40,599 nt of DNA from Streptomyces sp. CBMA29 (lineage in GTDB: Bacteria > Actinomycetota > Actinomycetes > Streptomycetales > Streptomycetaceae): the NCBI RefSeq assembly GCF_014596445.1, contig NZ_MECL01000024.1:1-40599 (forward strand). The letters are read 5' to 3'. Below, one piece after another: positions 1-7,890 of this stretch (positions are counted from its first letter, which is position 1; the number at the start of each line of letters is the position of its first letter). Both the position numbers and the translations under genes were made by a program. Under the pieces are notes generated by a model. That model ran no database searches, was not told the DNA's origin, and saw nothing but the letters and a program-made list of their open reading frames with translations.

Positions 1-328
1 TCACCGGCGGCCCGCTGGGCCCGGCGGTCGGCGCGGCGTCCGGGCGTCCCCCGTGCCCGGCGCTGCCGACCGTCTCGTGACGGCCGACGAGACCGGGGAC
101 CAGCCCGGTGAGCACCTCGGTGACGATGTCCGCGCCCGGCGCCGGGAGCGGCCGGACCGCCGGGGCCGTGGGCTCGCCGGGTCCGGGCGCGACCGCCCAC
201 GCGGGAGCCGTCGCCGACGCCGTCACTGCCACCGTCATTGCCGCCGTCACCGGCACGAGCAGCGCCCCCACGAGCAGCACGGGCGCCGCCCTCCGTATCG
301 CGCATCGCCTGCCGGGTGCCCGCCGCAC
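1..328 (-). CDS. Secreted or membrane-anchored protein, N-terminal part only (runs off window edge)
   Basis: A minus-strand frame starts at a GTG (326-328) and stays open to the window edge, giving about 109 codons. The first 11 residues are rich in Arg (VRRAPGRRCAIRR). A hydrophobic Ala/Val/Leu stretch follows (PVLLVGALLVPVTAAM, then VAVTASATAPAWA), which looks like a Sec signal peptide or a single membrane anchor. After this comes a Pro/Ala/Gly-rich linker. Third codon positions are mostly G or C, as in its neighbours, which supports real coding. A GGAG lies about 12 bases upstream of the GTG, so the start is plausible but not certain. The functional domain lies beyond the window, so I do not assign a function. 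The 112 bases between this start and the next gene show no clear structure. Confidence 0.45.
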   Translation of the reverse strand, partial: MRRAPGRRCAIRRAAPVLLVGALLVPVTAAMTVAVTASATAPAWAVAPGPGEPTAPAVRPLPAPGADIVTEVLTGLVPGLVGRHETVGSAGHGGRPDAAPTAGPSGPPV

Positions 329-440
329 GCGTCCCGCCTCTCCGCCGAACCCTGTGTGGATTCAGCGTCACACGCGGCAACATTTCCGGCATCCCGGACG
401 ACCGGCTCCGTATCGGACCGTTATCCGCGAGAGGGCGTGT

Positions 441-1400
441 TCACGCCGTGGTCAGGAGCACTTTTCCGATGTGGGTGCTGCCGTCCACCACGCGGTGCGC
501 CTCGGCCGCGTCCCGCAGCGGGAGCGTACGGTCCACGACCGGCCGTACGGTCCCGGCCTCGATCAGCGGCCACACGTGCTCGCGTACCGCCGCCACGATC
601 GTGGCCTTCTCCTCCAGCGGCCGGGGCCGCAGCGAGGTCGCGGCGACGGCGGCGCGCTTGCTCAGCAGCGTGGCCAGATTCAGCTCGCCCACGAGGCCGC
701 CCTGGAGGCCGATGACGACCAGCCGGCCGTTGACCGCGAGCGCGTCCACGTTCCGCCCGAGGTACTTCGCGCCCATGATGTCGAGGATCACGTCGGCCGT
801 GACGGCCTTCTCGAACTCCTGCTCGCGGTAGTTGATCAGGATGTCCGCGCCCAACTCCCGGCAGGCCGCCAGCTTCTCGGCGCTCCCCGCCGTGACGGCC
901 ACCGTCGCCCCCACCGCCTTGCCGAGCTGGACCGCCATCGTGCCGATCCCGCTCGACCCGCCGTGCACCAGCAGCGTCTCGCCGGGGCGCAGGTGCGCGG
1001 TGAGGAACACGTTCGACCACACCGTGGCCGTCACCTCGGGCAGCGCCGCCGCCGTCACCAGGTCGATCCCCTCGGGCACCGGCAGCAGTTGGCCCGCCGG
1101 CACCGCCACCTTCTGCGCGTAACCGCCGCCCGCGAGCAGCGCGCACACCTCGTCCCCGACCCGCCATCCCGCGACCCCGGAGCCCACCTCGACGATCCGC
1201 CCGGAACACTCAAGGCCCGGATACGGCGACGCCCCCGGCGGCGGCGCGTAGAACCCCTGCCGCTGCAACAGATCCGCCCGGTTCACCGCCGTCGCCGCCA
1301 CCTCGACGACGACCTCGCCCTCCCCCGCGACCGGATCCCCGACCTCCGCCCACGTCAGCGCCTCGGGCCCGCCCGGCTCCGGAATCGTCATGGCATACAT
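441..1400 (-). CDS. NAD(P)H:quinone oxidoreductase, zinc-independent MDR family
   Basis: A 319-residue medium-chain dehydrogenase/reductase of the quinone oxidoreductase (zeta-crystallin/PIG3-like) branch, predicted to reduce quinones or enones with NADPH in the cytosol. The N-terminal GroES-like domain includes AVNRADLLQRQGFYAPPPGAS and PGLECSGRIVEVG, the usual QOR pattern. It lacks the cysteine-rich zinc lobe of alcohol dehydrogenases. The Rossmann motif is VHGGSSGIGTMAVQLGKAVG at about residue 145, and the protein ends HIGKVLLTT as is typical. Length is normal. ATG codons at 1400 and 1391 are both possible. I keep 1400 because the MYAMTIPEPGG N-terminus matches how I recall actinobacterial homologues beginning (MHAITIPEPGG), although a run of G sits at better spacing for 1391. 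It is transcribed alone, downstream of the channel gene's terminator. The physiological substrate cannot be read from the sequence. Confidence 0.85.
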   Translation of the reverse strand: MYAMTIPEPGGPEALTWAEVGDPVAGEGEVVVEVAATAVNRADLLQRQGFYAPPPGASPYPGLECSGRIVEVGSGVAGWRVGDEVCALLAGGGYAQKVAVPAGQLLPVPEGIDLVTAAALPEVTATVWSNVFLTAHLRPGETLLVHGGSSGIGTMAVQLGKAVGATVAVTAGSAEKLAACRELGADILINYREQEFEKAVTADVILDIMGAKYLGRNVDALAVNGRLVVIGLQGGLVGELNLATLLSKRAAVAATSLRPRPLEEKATIVAAVREHVWPLIEAGTVRPVVDRTLPLRDAAEAHRVVDGSTHIGKVLLTTA

Positions 1401-1449
1401 CCCCCCACGCTACCGCTGCGCTCAGCTCCCCGAAGTCGGCGCCTGCGCG

Positions 1450-1484
1450 TCAGGGGCGCTGGGAGGTGCCCCCAGCGCCCCTGA
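1450..1484 (-). terminator. Intrinsic terminator-like hairpin after the potassium channel gene
   Basis: A perfect 14-bp inverted repeat: TCAGGGGCGCTGGG at 1450-1463 pairs with CCCAGCGCCCCTGA at 1471-1484 around a 7-base loop. It lies 10 bases beyond the stop codon of the channel gene on the minus strand and before the quinone oxidoreductase start. There is no strong U-tract, which is common for streptomycete terminators. Confidence 0.7.
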
Positions 1485-1494
1485 AGAACACGCT

Positions 1495-2634
1495 CTAGGC
1501 GAGGGGCGGGCCGGCGGGACCGGCGCGGTGGATGGCGATCACGCGGTCGGTGAGAAGCAGAGGCGCAGCCTCGGGATCGTCGTGGTCGAGAAGCCGATGC
1601 CCCCGCTTGACCGACACGACGAGGTCGTGGAGGTCACGCGGCGCCTGCCCCGCCTCGGCCTTGGTCACCGGCCGTTCGATGAGATCGAGCCCGCTCCCGT
1701 ACGTGATGAGGTCGTCCATGACGACCCCGACGCTCGGGCTGAGCATGGACAGGCCGAGAAGCCGCCCGGCCGCACTCGAACTGGTGATGACGGCGTTGGC
1801 CCCGGACTGCCGGAGCAGAGGCGCGTTCTCCTCCTCGCGGACGGACGCGACGATGTGGGCGCGCTTGTTGAGCTGACGCGCGGTCAACGTGACGAGCACG
1901 GCGGTGTCGTCGCGCTGCGCGGCGATGACGATCTCCTTGGCCACCTGGGCCTCGGCCCGCAGCAGCACGTCGTTGCGGGTGGCGTCGCCGACGACGGCGA
2001 CGTACCCCTCGTCGGTCGCGGCCTGCACGACCTTGGGGCTCGGGTCGACGATCACGATGCGGCTCTGCGGGATGCCGCGGCCGATCAACGTCTGGGCCGC
2101 CGACCGGCCCTTGGTGCCGTATCCGACGATGACCACATGATCGCGCAAGGTTCTCCTCCAGCGCTTGAGGCGGAACTGCTCGCGGGTCCGCTCGGTCAGC
2201 ACTTCCAGGGTCGTCCCGACCAGGATGATCAGGAAGATCACGCGCAACGGCGTCACCAGGAAGGTGTTCGCGAGGCGGGCGCCCGTACTGTACGGGACGA
2301 TGTCGCCGTAGCCGGTCGTCGACAGCGTCACCGTCGCGTAGTAGAGCGAATCCAGGAACGACACCGAGCCGTTGGCGTTGTCGTGGTAGCCGCCGCGGTC
2401 GAAGTAGACGATCAGGACGGTGGCGAGCAGGACCAGCAGCGCCATCAGCAGACGGCGCGAGACCTGGAGCAGCGGGCCCGCGGCGGGACGCGGGAAGGCC
2501 ACCCGGCGGTACCCCGCCGTACCGGCGGAGATCGCCGCCGAGGCGCTGCCGTCGCCCGTGCCGTCGGCGCCGTCCGCGCCGCCGGGGGGAGGATCGGCGC
2601 GACCGGCCGCCGCGTCGTACCGGGGCAGTTTCAT
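1495..2634 (-). CDS. Potassium channel with C-terminal TrkA-N (RCK) gating domain
   Basis: A 379-residue cytoplasmic-membrane K+ channel subunit. After a Gly/Pro-rich N-terminus, TM1 is LLMALLVLLATVLIVYF at about residues 60-80. The pore helix and selectivity filter follow (SLYYATVTLSTTGYGDIVPY, with TTGYGD the K+ filter), and TM2 is LRVIFLIILVGTTLEVL. The cytosolic part starts HVVIVGYGTKG, the dinucleotide-binding GxGxxG of an RCK/TrkA-N domain, and contains VVGDATRNDVLLRA, typical of that fold. The 2TM-pore-RCK layout is that of MthK-like channels, gated by nucleotide or divalent cations. The C-terminal part resembles a degenerate TrkA-C region. It is transcribed alone, with the four-copy repeat block upstream and a hairpin downstream. 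Confidence 0.9.
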   Translation of the reverse strand: MKLPRYDAAAGRADPPPGGADGADGTGDGSASAAISAGTAGYRRVAFPRPAAGPLLQVSRRLLMALLVLLATVLIVYFDRGGYHDNANGSVSFLDSLYYATVTLSTTGYGDIVPYSTGARLANTFLVTPLRVIFLIILVGTTLEVLTERTREQFRLKRWRRTLRDHVVIVGYGTKGRSAAQTLIGRGIPQSRIVIVDPSPKVVQAATDEGYVAVVGDATRNDVLLRAEAQVAKEIVIAAQRDDTAVLVTLTARQLNKRAHIVASVREEENAPLLRQSGANAVITSSSAAGRLLGLSMLSPSVGVVMDDLITYGSGLDLIERPVTKAEAGQAPRDLHDLVVSVKRGHRLLDHDDPEAAPLLLTDRVIAIHRAGPAGPPLA

Positions 2635-2747
2635 ATCCCGCTCCCCATCATGTGCCGCTCACCTTCATATGCCGGTGTCGTCCACCGGTCCGACGACGTA
2701 TCGCTTCGCGTACGGGATCACGTACCACGTGACGTGGGCTTACGGCG

Positions 2748-2815
2748 GTCACGTACCCCGTACCTTCACGTATCGAGCACGATCGCGTACCGAGCACCTT
2801 CGCGTACGCACCGGG
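2748..2815. repeat. Four tandem 17-bp imperfect repeats upstream of the K+ channel gene
   Basis: Four head-to-tail 17-bp units are at 2748-2764, 2765-2781, 2782-2798 and 2799-2815. The common core is (T/A/G)TC(A/G)CGTA(C/T), seen as GTCACGTACC, TTCACGTATCG, ATCGCGTACCG and TTCGCGTACG. More degenerate copies of the same core occur at 2706-2712 and 2718-2724, and a TCACGTG at 2822, just inside the moeA stop. The array fills most of the 187-base gap between the stop of moeA and the start of the channel gene (both on the minus strand), so it is the channel gene's upstream region and the moeA 3' flank. A stretch of iterated sites for a DNA-binding protein is one reading; chance expansion of a GC-rich spacer is the other. 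Confidence 0.7.
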
Positions 2816-2821
2816 GTGCCC

Positions 2822-4399
2822 TCACGTGCCGCTCCCCCACGCCAGCGCGAGCGCCCCGGTGTCGAGTACGGCCGTCTCGTCGCCCGCGCGGGCGCCGCCG
2901 GGCGGGATGACGGCCATGCCGTCGGCGGCGGCGAGGCCGCGGAGCATGGCGGGGCCGGAGTAGGTGAGCAGGCGGGCGGCGGAGTCGTCGTCGAAGACGA
3001 CCGGGACGAGGCGGGTGTCGACCGGGTGTCCCGGCACGTCGGCGGTGAGCGGGGCCGCGTACGGGGCCGGTACGGGGCGGCCCGCGAGGGTCCGCAGCAG
3101 GGGGGCGGCGAGGGTCAGGACGCCGGACACGGCGGCCAGCGGGTTGCCGGGCAGCCCGATGAGGTGGGTGCCCGAGGGGAGTTCGGCCAGCACCATGGGG
3201 TGTCCCGGGCGGACGGCGACGCCGTCGACCAGCAGTTTCGCGCCGAGTGCGGCGAGGACCGGGTGCAGGTGGTCGACCGGTCCGCCCGCGGTGCCGCCGG
3301 TGGTGACCACGAGGTCGGCGGTGCTCTCGCGGACCGTCCTGCGCAGGATGTCGGCGTCGTCCACCAGCCGCCGTACCGCCACCACTTCGGCGCCGAGCGC
3401 GCGCAGCGACGACGGGAGCATCGGGCCGAGCGCGTCCCGCACCCGCCCCGACCTGGGCAGGCCGTGGTCCAGCAACTCGTCGCCGAGGACCAGGACTTCG
3501 ACGCGCGGCCGTACGGTGACGGTCAGCTCGTCGTAGCCCGCGGCGGCGGCCAGGCCGAGTACGGCGGGGGTCACGACGGTGCCCGCGGGCAGCAACTCCT
3601 CACCTCCCCCGCACTCCTGGCCGCGCGCCCTGACCTCCTGGCCCGGCGCGGGCGCGGGGTGCGGCGACCGCACCTGCAACCACTCGCCGTCCGTGCGGCG
3701 CTGCGTCCAGCCGTGTTCGCTGCGCAGTACCGCGGTGGTGCCGGTCGGCACGGCGGCGCCGGTCGCGATGGGGGCGGCGTGGCCGACGAGCAGCGGCTCC
3801 GCCGGGCGCTGCTGTCCGGCGAGCACCGAGGCGCCGCGCAGCCGCCACGGGCCCGGACCCGCCACCGCCCAGCCGTCCATCGCGGAGGAGTCGAACGACG
3901 GCAGGTCCGTCAGCGCCGTCAGCGCCCTGGCCAGCGTCATGCCCAGCAGGTCCTCTCCCAACTCCCGTGTTTCGGAGCCGAGTCGGCGGCCGACGCGGCG
4001 TGCGATCCGCCGTGCCTCGGGCCACGGCACGGCGTCGGCGGGGGAGTCGGCGGGGGAGGGGGAGGTCGAGGGGAGCGGGGGTTGGGCGGCTGCCTGCGCG
4101 GGGGCCGGGCCATGGACGGGGGGCCGGGGCGCGGGGCCCTCCGGGGTGGGGGCGGTGTCGTCCCGGCCGTGGCGGAGCGCGACGGACAGCGGGTCGTTAC
4201 GGTCCTGGCTCCCGGAACCGGCGGCGCCGGTGGACCCGGCGGACCCGGCGGACCCGGTGGCGGTACGGCGCGAATCGTTGGCCAGGGCGAGGGCGTCGTC
4301 GAGCGCGCGGTCGGCGGCGTCGGAGGCGGTCGCGTCGAAAGCCTTCGCATCGGAGGGTCCCGCGTCGGAAGGGCCCGCGCCGGGGCGGGTGCCGCTCAT
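2822..4399 (-). CDS. moeA: Molybdopterin molybdenumtransferase MoeA-like, with long low-complexity N-terminus
   Basis: Predicted to insert molybdate into adenylylated molybdopterin, the last step of Moco synthesis. The ATG at 4399 overlaps the stop of the DUF6457 gene (ATGA), which fixes the start. About 525 residues are encoded. The first 130 or so are Ala/Ser/Gly/Pro-rich and probably disordered. The MoeA core starts near WPEARRIARRVG and carries the signature LPSFDSSAMDGWAVAG. The central MoCF domain has VLVLGDELLDHG and VVTTGGTAGGPVDHL, and LIGLPGNPLAAVSGV is the conserved glycine/proline motif. The usual TTGG(V/T)SxGDxD reads TGGTAGGPVD here and the DSN motif reads DAL, so residues expected at the active site are altered. 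It may be a diverged paralogue with reduced or changed activity. Third gene of the mobA operon. Confidence 0.82.
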   Translation of the reverse strand: MSGTRPGAGPSDAGPSDAKAFDATASDAADRALDDALALANDSRRTATGSAGSAGSTGAAGSGSQDRNDPLSVALRHGRDDTAPTPEGPAPRPPVHGPAPAQAAAQPPLPSTSPSPADSPADAVPWPEARRIARRVGRRLGSETRELGEDLLGMTLARALTALTDLPSFDSSAMDGWAVAGPGPWRLRGASVLAGQQRPAEPLLVGHAAPIATGAAVPTGTTAVLRSEHGWTQRRTDGEWLQVRSPHPAPAPGQEVRARGQECGGGEELLPAGTVVTPAVLGLAAAAGYDELTVTVRPRVEVLVLGDELLDHGLPRSGRVRDALGPMLPSSLRALGAEVVAVRRLVDDADILRRTVRESTADLVVTTGGTAGGPVDHLHPVLAALGAKLLVDGVAVRPGHPMVLAELPSGTHLIGLPGNPLAAVSGVLTLAAPLLRTLAGRPVPAPYAAPLTADVPGHPVDTRLVPVVFDDDSAARLLTYSGPAMLRGLAAADGMAVIPPGGARAGDETAVLDTGALALAWGSGT

Positions 4400-4737
4400 T
4401 CCGCCGGTTCCGGGTCGGTGCCGGGGGTGCCGGGGGTGCCGGGCCCCTGTGCGTCGGCCTCTTGTGCCCAGCGCACGGCCAGGGCGGCGGCCTTGTCGGC
4501 CGCCTCCCGCACGGCCTCGGGGCCGCCGCCCGCGCGCGCCGCCGCGTAACCCACCAGGAAGGTGGTCAGCGGCGCGGCCGGGCGAGCGACGCCGTGCGCC
4601 GCGTCGCGGGCCAGATCGAGCAGGACGCCGGTGTCCACGTCCAGCTCGATACCCAGTTCGGTCTTGGCTGCTGCGATCCATTCGTCCAACACAGGGCCAT
4701 GGTCCCTGAAACCGGGCCCGCTGTGGGACAGGCTCAC
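4396..4737 (-). CDS. Small DUF6457-type protein between mobA and moeA
   Basis: A 113-residue acidic, mostly helical protein. The start is a GTG at 4735-4737 that overlaps the mobA stop (GTGA), and its own stop overlaps the moeA ATG, so all three genes are translationally coupled. Visible features are DEWIAAAKTELGIELDVD, then VLLDLARDAAHGVARPAAPLTTFLVGYAA, then AVREAADKAAALAVRWAQ. This matches my recollection of the DUF6457 family, which in actinobacteria recurs next to or fused with mobA. The HGVARPAAPLTTFLVG stretch looks like the family core. The biochemical role is unknown; position argues for a part in guanylyltransfer to Moco or in handing Moco over, but this is inference. No signal peptide or metal-binding motif is visible. 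Confidence 0.75.
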   Translation of the reverse strand: MSLSHSGPGFRDHGPVLDEWIAAAKTELGIELDVDTGVLLDLARDAAHGVARPAAPLTTFLVGYAAARAGGGPEAVREAADKAAALAVRWAQEADAQGPGTPGTPGTDPEPAE

Positions 4738-5384
4738 CCCTCGGACACCCCGTCCAGCCGTGCCCGCGCCACCGCCACGTCCTCCCACGTGTCGCAGTCG
4801 AACGACGCGTCCCCCGTCGGATCGGCCCGCCTCCGCACCACCAGCTCCCGGGTCAGCAGCCGCAACGGCAGCCCTGCCAGCCCCCCGTGCTCGCCCTTCA
4901 GCAGCGCCACCTCCCGGCGCAGCGCCTCCCCCCAATACGCCCCCGCCAACGGCTGATCCCGCCCTCCCGCGTCGGTCAGCAGCACCCCCTCCGTCCCGGT
5001 GCCGAGCCCGCCCAGCGCCTCCACCAGGCCCGCCACGGCGTCGACCGTCAAGAACGGCAGATCGGCCGCCAACACGACGACGATGTCCGGCGCGGGAGGC
5101 GCGGCAGCGCCGGGCATGGACAGGGCCAAGTGGGCCAACGCGGTCAGCCCGGCGTCGAGCGCGGGCAGCGGCCCGCCCCCCGGCGGCTCCTCCCGCGCCC
5201 AGCTCACCGCCCGTACGGTCCCCCGGCGCGGCCCCACGACCACCGTCCGCTCCGCCCCCGCGCACGCCTCCAGCACCCGGTCGAGCAGCATCCGCCCCCC
5301 GACCTCCACCGCCGCCTTGTCCACCCCCCCGAGCCGCCTCGCCCCACCCCCGGCCAACACCACCGCCACAAACCCAGTCGCCAC
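4734..5384 (-). CDS. mobA: Molybdenum cofactor guanylyltransferase (MobA-like NTP transferase)
   Basis: A 216-residue GT-A-fold nucleotidyltransferase that would transfer GMP (or CMP) from the NTP to molybdenum cofactor in the cytosol. The N-terminal VVLAGGGARRLGGVDKA is the LAGGxxxRxGxDK phosphate-binding loop typical of MobA. IVVVLAADLPFLTVDAV carries the conserved Asp of the metal-binding DLP motif, and LLTDAGGRDQPLAGAYW is the (D/G)RxQPL(A/C)A(V/L)Y block. CDTWEDVAVARARL near the end corresponds to the nD(I/V)nTPeD region. It starts at a GTG and is the first gene of an overlapping three-gene operon. Because it is a little unusual in the ARRLGGVDKA loop, a MocA-type cytidylyl or other small NTP transferase role is not excluded. 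Confidence 0.85.
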   Translation of the reverse strand: MATGFVAVVLAGGGARRLGGVDKAAVEVGGRMLLDRVLEACAGAERTVVVGPRRGTVRAVSWAREEPPGGGPLPALDAGLTALAHLALSMPGAAAPPAPDIVVVLAADLPFLTVDAVAGLVEALGGLGTGTEGVLLTDAGGRDQPLAGAYWGEALRREVALLKGEHGGLAGLPLRLLTRELVVRRRADPTGDASFDCDTWEDVAVARARLDGVSEG

Positions 5385-5455
5385 CCCCCGAGTATCCCCG
5401 CCGCCCCCGCACCCGCCGCGCTGGACAGCGGGCTCACGCCCCCAGGGGCGCGGTC

Positions 5456-5521
5456 GGTTCCTTTGCGCTGGGCGGACCCGCGCCCCGGAAGGACCGGGCC
5501 GCCGCCCGGCGCAAAGGGACC
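5456..5521 (-). terminator. Long stem-loop terminator after the ketoacid dehydrogenase operon
   Basis: GGTTCCTTTGCGCTGGGCGG at 5456-5475 can pair over its whole length with CCGCCCGGCGCAAAGGGACC at 5502-5521. Two of the 20 pairs are G-U. The 26-base loop is itself GC-rich and can fold. It begins 10 bases past the stop of the E2 gene on the minus strand and precedes mobA, so it most likely separates the two operons. Confidence 0.65.
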
Positions 5522-5530
5522 GCCCGGGGG

Positions 5531-6862
5531 TCAGACGGCGGCGAGGAGAACGGCCGGGTTCTCGACGCAGTCGGCGACAAAGCGGAGGAACCCCCCTGCG
5601 GTGCCGCCGTCGCAGACGCGGTGATCGAAGGTGAAGGAGAGCTGGACGACGTGGCGTACGGCCAGCTCACCCCGGTGAACCCACGGCTTGGGGGCGATAC
5701 GGCCGACGCCGAGCATGGCGGCCTCGGGATGGTTGAGGATCGGGGTGGAACCGTCCACCCCGAAGACCCCGTAGTTGTTGAGCGTGACGGTGCCGCCGGT
5801 CAGGTCCCGCGGCGTCAGCGCCCCGGTCCGAGCGGCCTCGGTCAGGCGGCCGATCTCCGCGGAGAGCCCGGACGTGGACCTGGTGTGGGCGTCGTGCACG
5901 ACAGGCACGACCAGGCCGCGTTCGGTCTGCGCCGCGAAGCCGAGGTGGACGGCGGACAGCCGTACGATCTCGCGCCGCTCGGCGTCGACCGTGGCGTTCA
6001 GCTCCGGGTAGCGGGCCAGCCCTGCCGTCACGATCCTGGCGAAGAGGGCCAGCACCGAGATCCGCTCGCCGCCCGAGGCGTTCATCGCCGCCCGCGCGGC
6101 CAGCAGTTCGGTGGCGTCGGCGTCCACCCAGCACGTGGCGTCGGGTATCTCCCGCCGACTGCGGGCCAGCTTGTCCGCGACCATGCCGCGTACCCCGCGC
6201 AGCGGCACCCGCTCCTCCCCTGCCACGACCGAGGCCGGGGACACGGCGGGGGCCACGGCAGGGGCCTGCGCCGGGGCCGCCACCGCGCGCTCGACGTCCG
6301 CCCGCAGGATCAGCCCGTCGGGCCCCGTACCGGCCAAGGCCCGCAGGTCCAGCCCGTGTTCCCTGGCCAGCCGCCGGACCAGCGGCGATATGACGGCAAC
6401 CGGACCGTCGGCGACCGGCACCCCGGTGACAGGCACCTCGGTGACCGAAACCTCCGCCTTCACCGAACCGTCCACCGCCCGCACCCGTCCGCGGCGCCGC
6501 GCCACCGCCGTACCGGTGCCGTAACCGACCAGCACATTGCCCGAGCCCTCATCGGACCCGCCGCCCGAAGCGCCCGAGGCGTCCGGACCCTCCGGGTCCC
6601 CGGCGGCGTCGGAGTGCGAGCCCACCGCGACCGTGACCAGGGGGCGGCCGACATCGAGGGTGTCGCCCTCGGCGCCGAAGCGGGCGGTCACGACGCCGCC
6701 GTAGGGGCAGGGGACCTCGACGACGGCCTTCGCGGTCTCGACCTCGACCACCGGCTGGTCGATGGCGACGACCTCGCCGACCTCCACCAGCCAGCGCACG
6801 ATCTCCGCTTCTGTGAGCCCTTCGCCCAGGTCGGGGAGCGTGAATTCCTTGACGACGGCCAT
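5531..6862 (-). CDS. bkdC: E2 component of a branched-chain-type 2-oxoacid dehydrogenase complex
   Basis: Dihydrolipoamide acyltransferase, moving the acyl group from the E1-bound intermediate to CoA. The ATG at 6862 overlaps the E1beta stop (ATGA). About 443 residues. The N-terminal lipoyl domain has EFTLPDLGEGLTEAEIVRWL and the lipoylation site VEVETAKAVVEV with its Lys. A Gly/Ser/Asp linker follows. The peripheral-subunit-binding domain includes ISPLVRRLAREHGLDLRALAGTGPDGLI. The C-terminal catalytic domain ends with FTFDHRVCDGGTAGGFLR, the DHRxxDGG active-site motif with its His and Asp. A single lipoyl domain and the adjacent bkdR-type regulator favour a branched-chain ketoacid complex over pyruvate dehydrogenase, but the acyl specificity cannot be settled from sequence alone. 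No E3 gene is linked, so lipoamide dehydrogenase must come from elsewhere. Confidence 0.9.
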   Translation of the reverse strand: MAVVKEFTLPDLGEGLTEAEIVRWLVEVGEVVAIDQPVVEVETAKAVVEVPCPYGGVVTARFGAEGDTLDVGRPLVTVAVGSHSDAAGDPEGPDASGASGGGSDEGSGNVLVGYGTGTAVARRRGRVRAVDGSVKAEVSVTEVPVTGVPVADGPVAVISPLVRRLAREHGLDLRALAGTGPDGLILRADVERAVAAPAQAPAVAPAVSPASVVAGEERVPLRGVRGMVADKLARSRREIPDATCWVDADATELLAARAAMNASGGERISVLALFARIVTAGLARYPELNATVDAERREIVRLSAVHLGFAAQTERGLVVPVVHDAHTRSTSGLSAEIGRLTEAARTGALTPRDLTGGTVTLNNYGVFGVDGSTPILNHPEAAMLGVGRIAPKPWVHRGELAVRHVVQLSFTFDHRVCDGGTAGGFLRFVADCVENPAVLLAAV

Positions 6863-7890
6863 CAGCCCTCCCACTGCAAGCGGCCGACGGCGTCGAGAAT
6901 CCGGTCGACGCCGGGCAGATGGTGCCGTTCCAGCATCGGCGGCGGGTAGGGGATGTCGAACCCGGCGACGCGCAGGACCGGCGCCTCCAGGTGGTGGAAG
7001 CAGCGCTCGGTGATCCGGGCCGCTATCTCGGCGCCCATGCCGCCGAAGCCGGACGACTCGTGCACGACGACCGCCCGCCCGGTGCCGCGTACGGCCGCCG
7101 CGACCGTCTCCTCGTCGAAGGGCACGAGGCTGCGCAGATCGACCACGCCCAGGTCCCAGCCCTCCTCCTCGGCGGCCTCCGCGGCCTCCAGGCAGACCGG
7201 GAGCGAGGGGCCGTAGGTGACCAGCGTCGCGGTGCGCCCGGTGCGCCGCACCACGGCGCGGCCGATCGGCGGAACCTCGGCCGGTGCGGCCGGCGACCAG
7301 TCGGACTTTGACCAGTAGAGCCGTTTCGGCTCCAGGAAGACCACCGGGTCGTCGGAGGCGATGGCCGCCCGCAGCAGCCCGTAGGCGTCCTCGACGGTGG
7401 CCGGGGTGACCACATGGAGGCCGGGGGTGTGCGCGTAGTACGCCTCGGAGGAGTCGCTGTGGTGCTCGACACCGCCGATTCCGCCACCGTACGGGATGCG
7501 GATGGTGATCGGCAGCGGCAGCGCGCCCCGCGTGCGGTTGCGCATCTTCGCCACATGGCTGACGAGCTGCTCGAACGACGGGTAGGCGAAGGCGTCGAAC
7601 TGCATCTCGACCACCGGGCGCAGCCCGTACATCGCCATGCCGACCGCCGCGCCGAGGATGCCCGCCTCGGCGAGCGGGGTGTCGGTGCAGCGGCTGTCGC
7701 CGAATTCGGCGGCGAGGCCGTCGGTGATCCGGAAGACGCCGCCCAGGGTGCCGATGTCCTCGCCGAGGACGTGGACGGAGTCGTCGGCCGTGAGCGCGTC
7801 ACGCAGCGCCTGGTTGAGGGCCTGCGCCATGGTGGCGGGTTTGCGGGTGGGCGCGGCGGCGCGGCCCGCGGCCGGTGCGGCGGTGGTCAT
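6862..7890 (-). CDS. bkdB: E1 beta subunit of a branched-chain-type 2-oxoacid dehydrogenase
   Basis: A 342-residue transketolase-like subunit that pairs with E1alpha to make the thiamine-diphosphate site for decarboxylation of 2-oxoacids. MAQALNQALRDALTADDSVHVLGEDIGTLGGVFRIT is the standard E1beta opening (shown in the protein from about residue 22). Further family blocks are DTPLAEAGILGAAVGMAMYG, EMQFDAFAYPSFEQLVSH, RIPYGGGIGGVEHHSDS with the conserved HS, and YWSKSDWSP. The C-terminal transketolase domain has ATLVTYGPSLPVCLEAAE and ends IPYPPPMLERHHLPG. The start ATG at 7890 overlaps the stop of E1alpha, and the stop overlaps the start of E2, so the three subunits are coupled for stoichiometric expression. 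Confidence 0.93.
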   Translation of the reverse strand: MTTAAPAAGRAAAPTRKPATMAQALNQALRDALTADDSVHVLGEDIGTLGGVFRITDGLAAEFGDSRCTDTPLAEAGILGAAVGMAMYGLRPVVEMQFDAFAYPSFEQLVSHVAKMRNRTRGALPLPITIRIPYGGGIGGVEHHSDSSEAYYAHTPGLHVVTPATVEDAYGLLRAAIASDDPVVFLEPKRLYWSKSDWSPAAPAEVPPIGRAVVRRTGRTATLVTYGPSLPVCLEAAEAAEEEGWDLGVVDLRSLVPFDEETVAAAVRGTGRAVVVHESSGFGGMGAEIAARITERCFHHLEAPVLRVAGFDIPYPPPMLERHHLPGVDRILDAVGRLQWEG

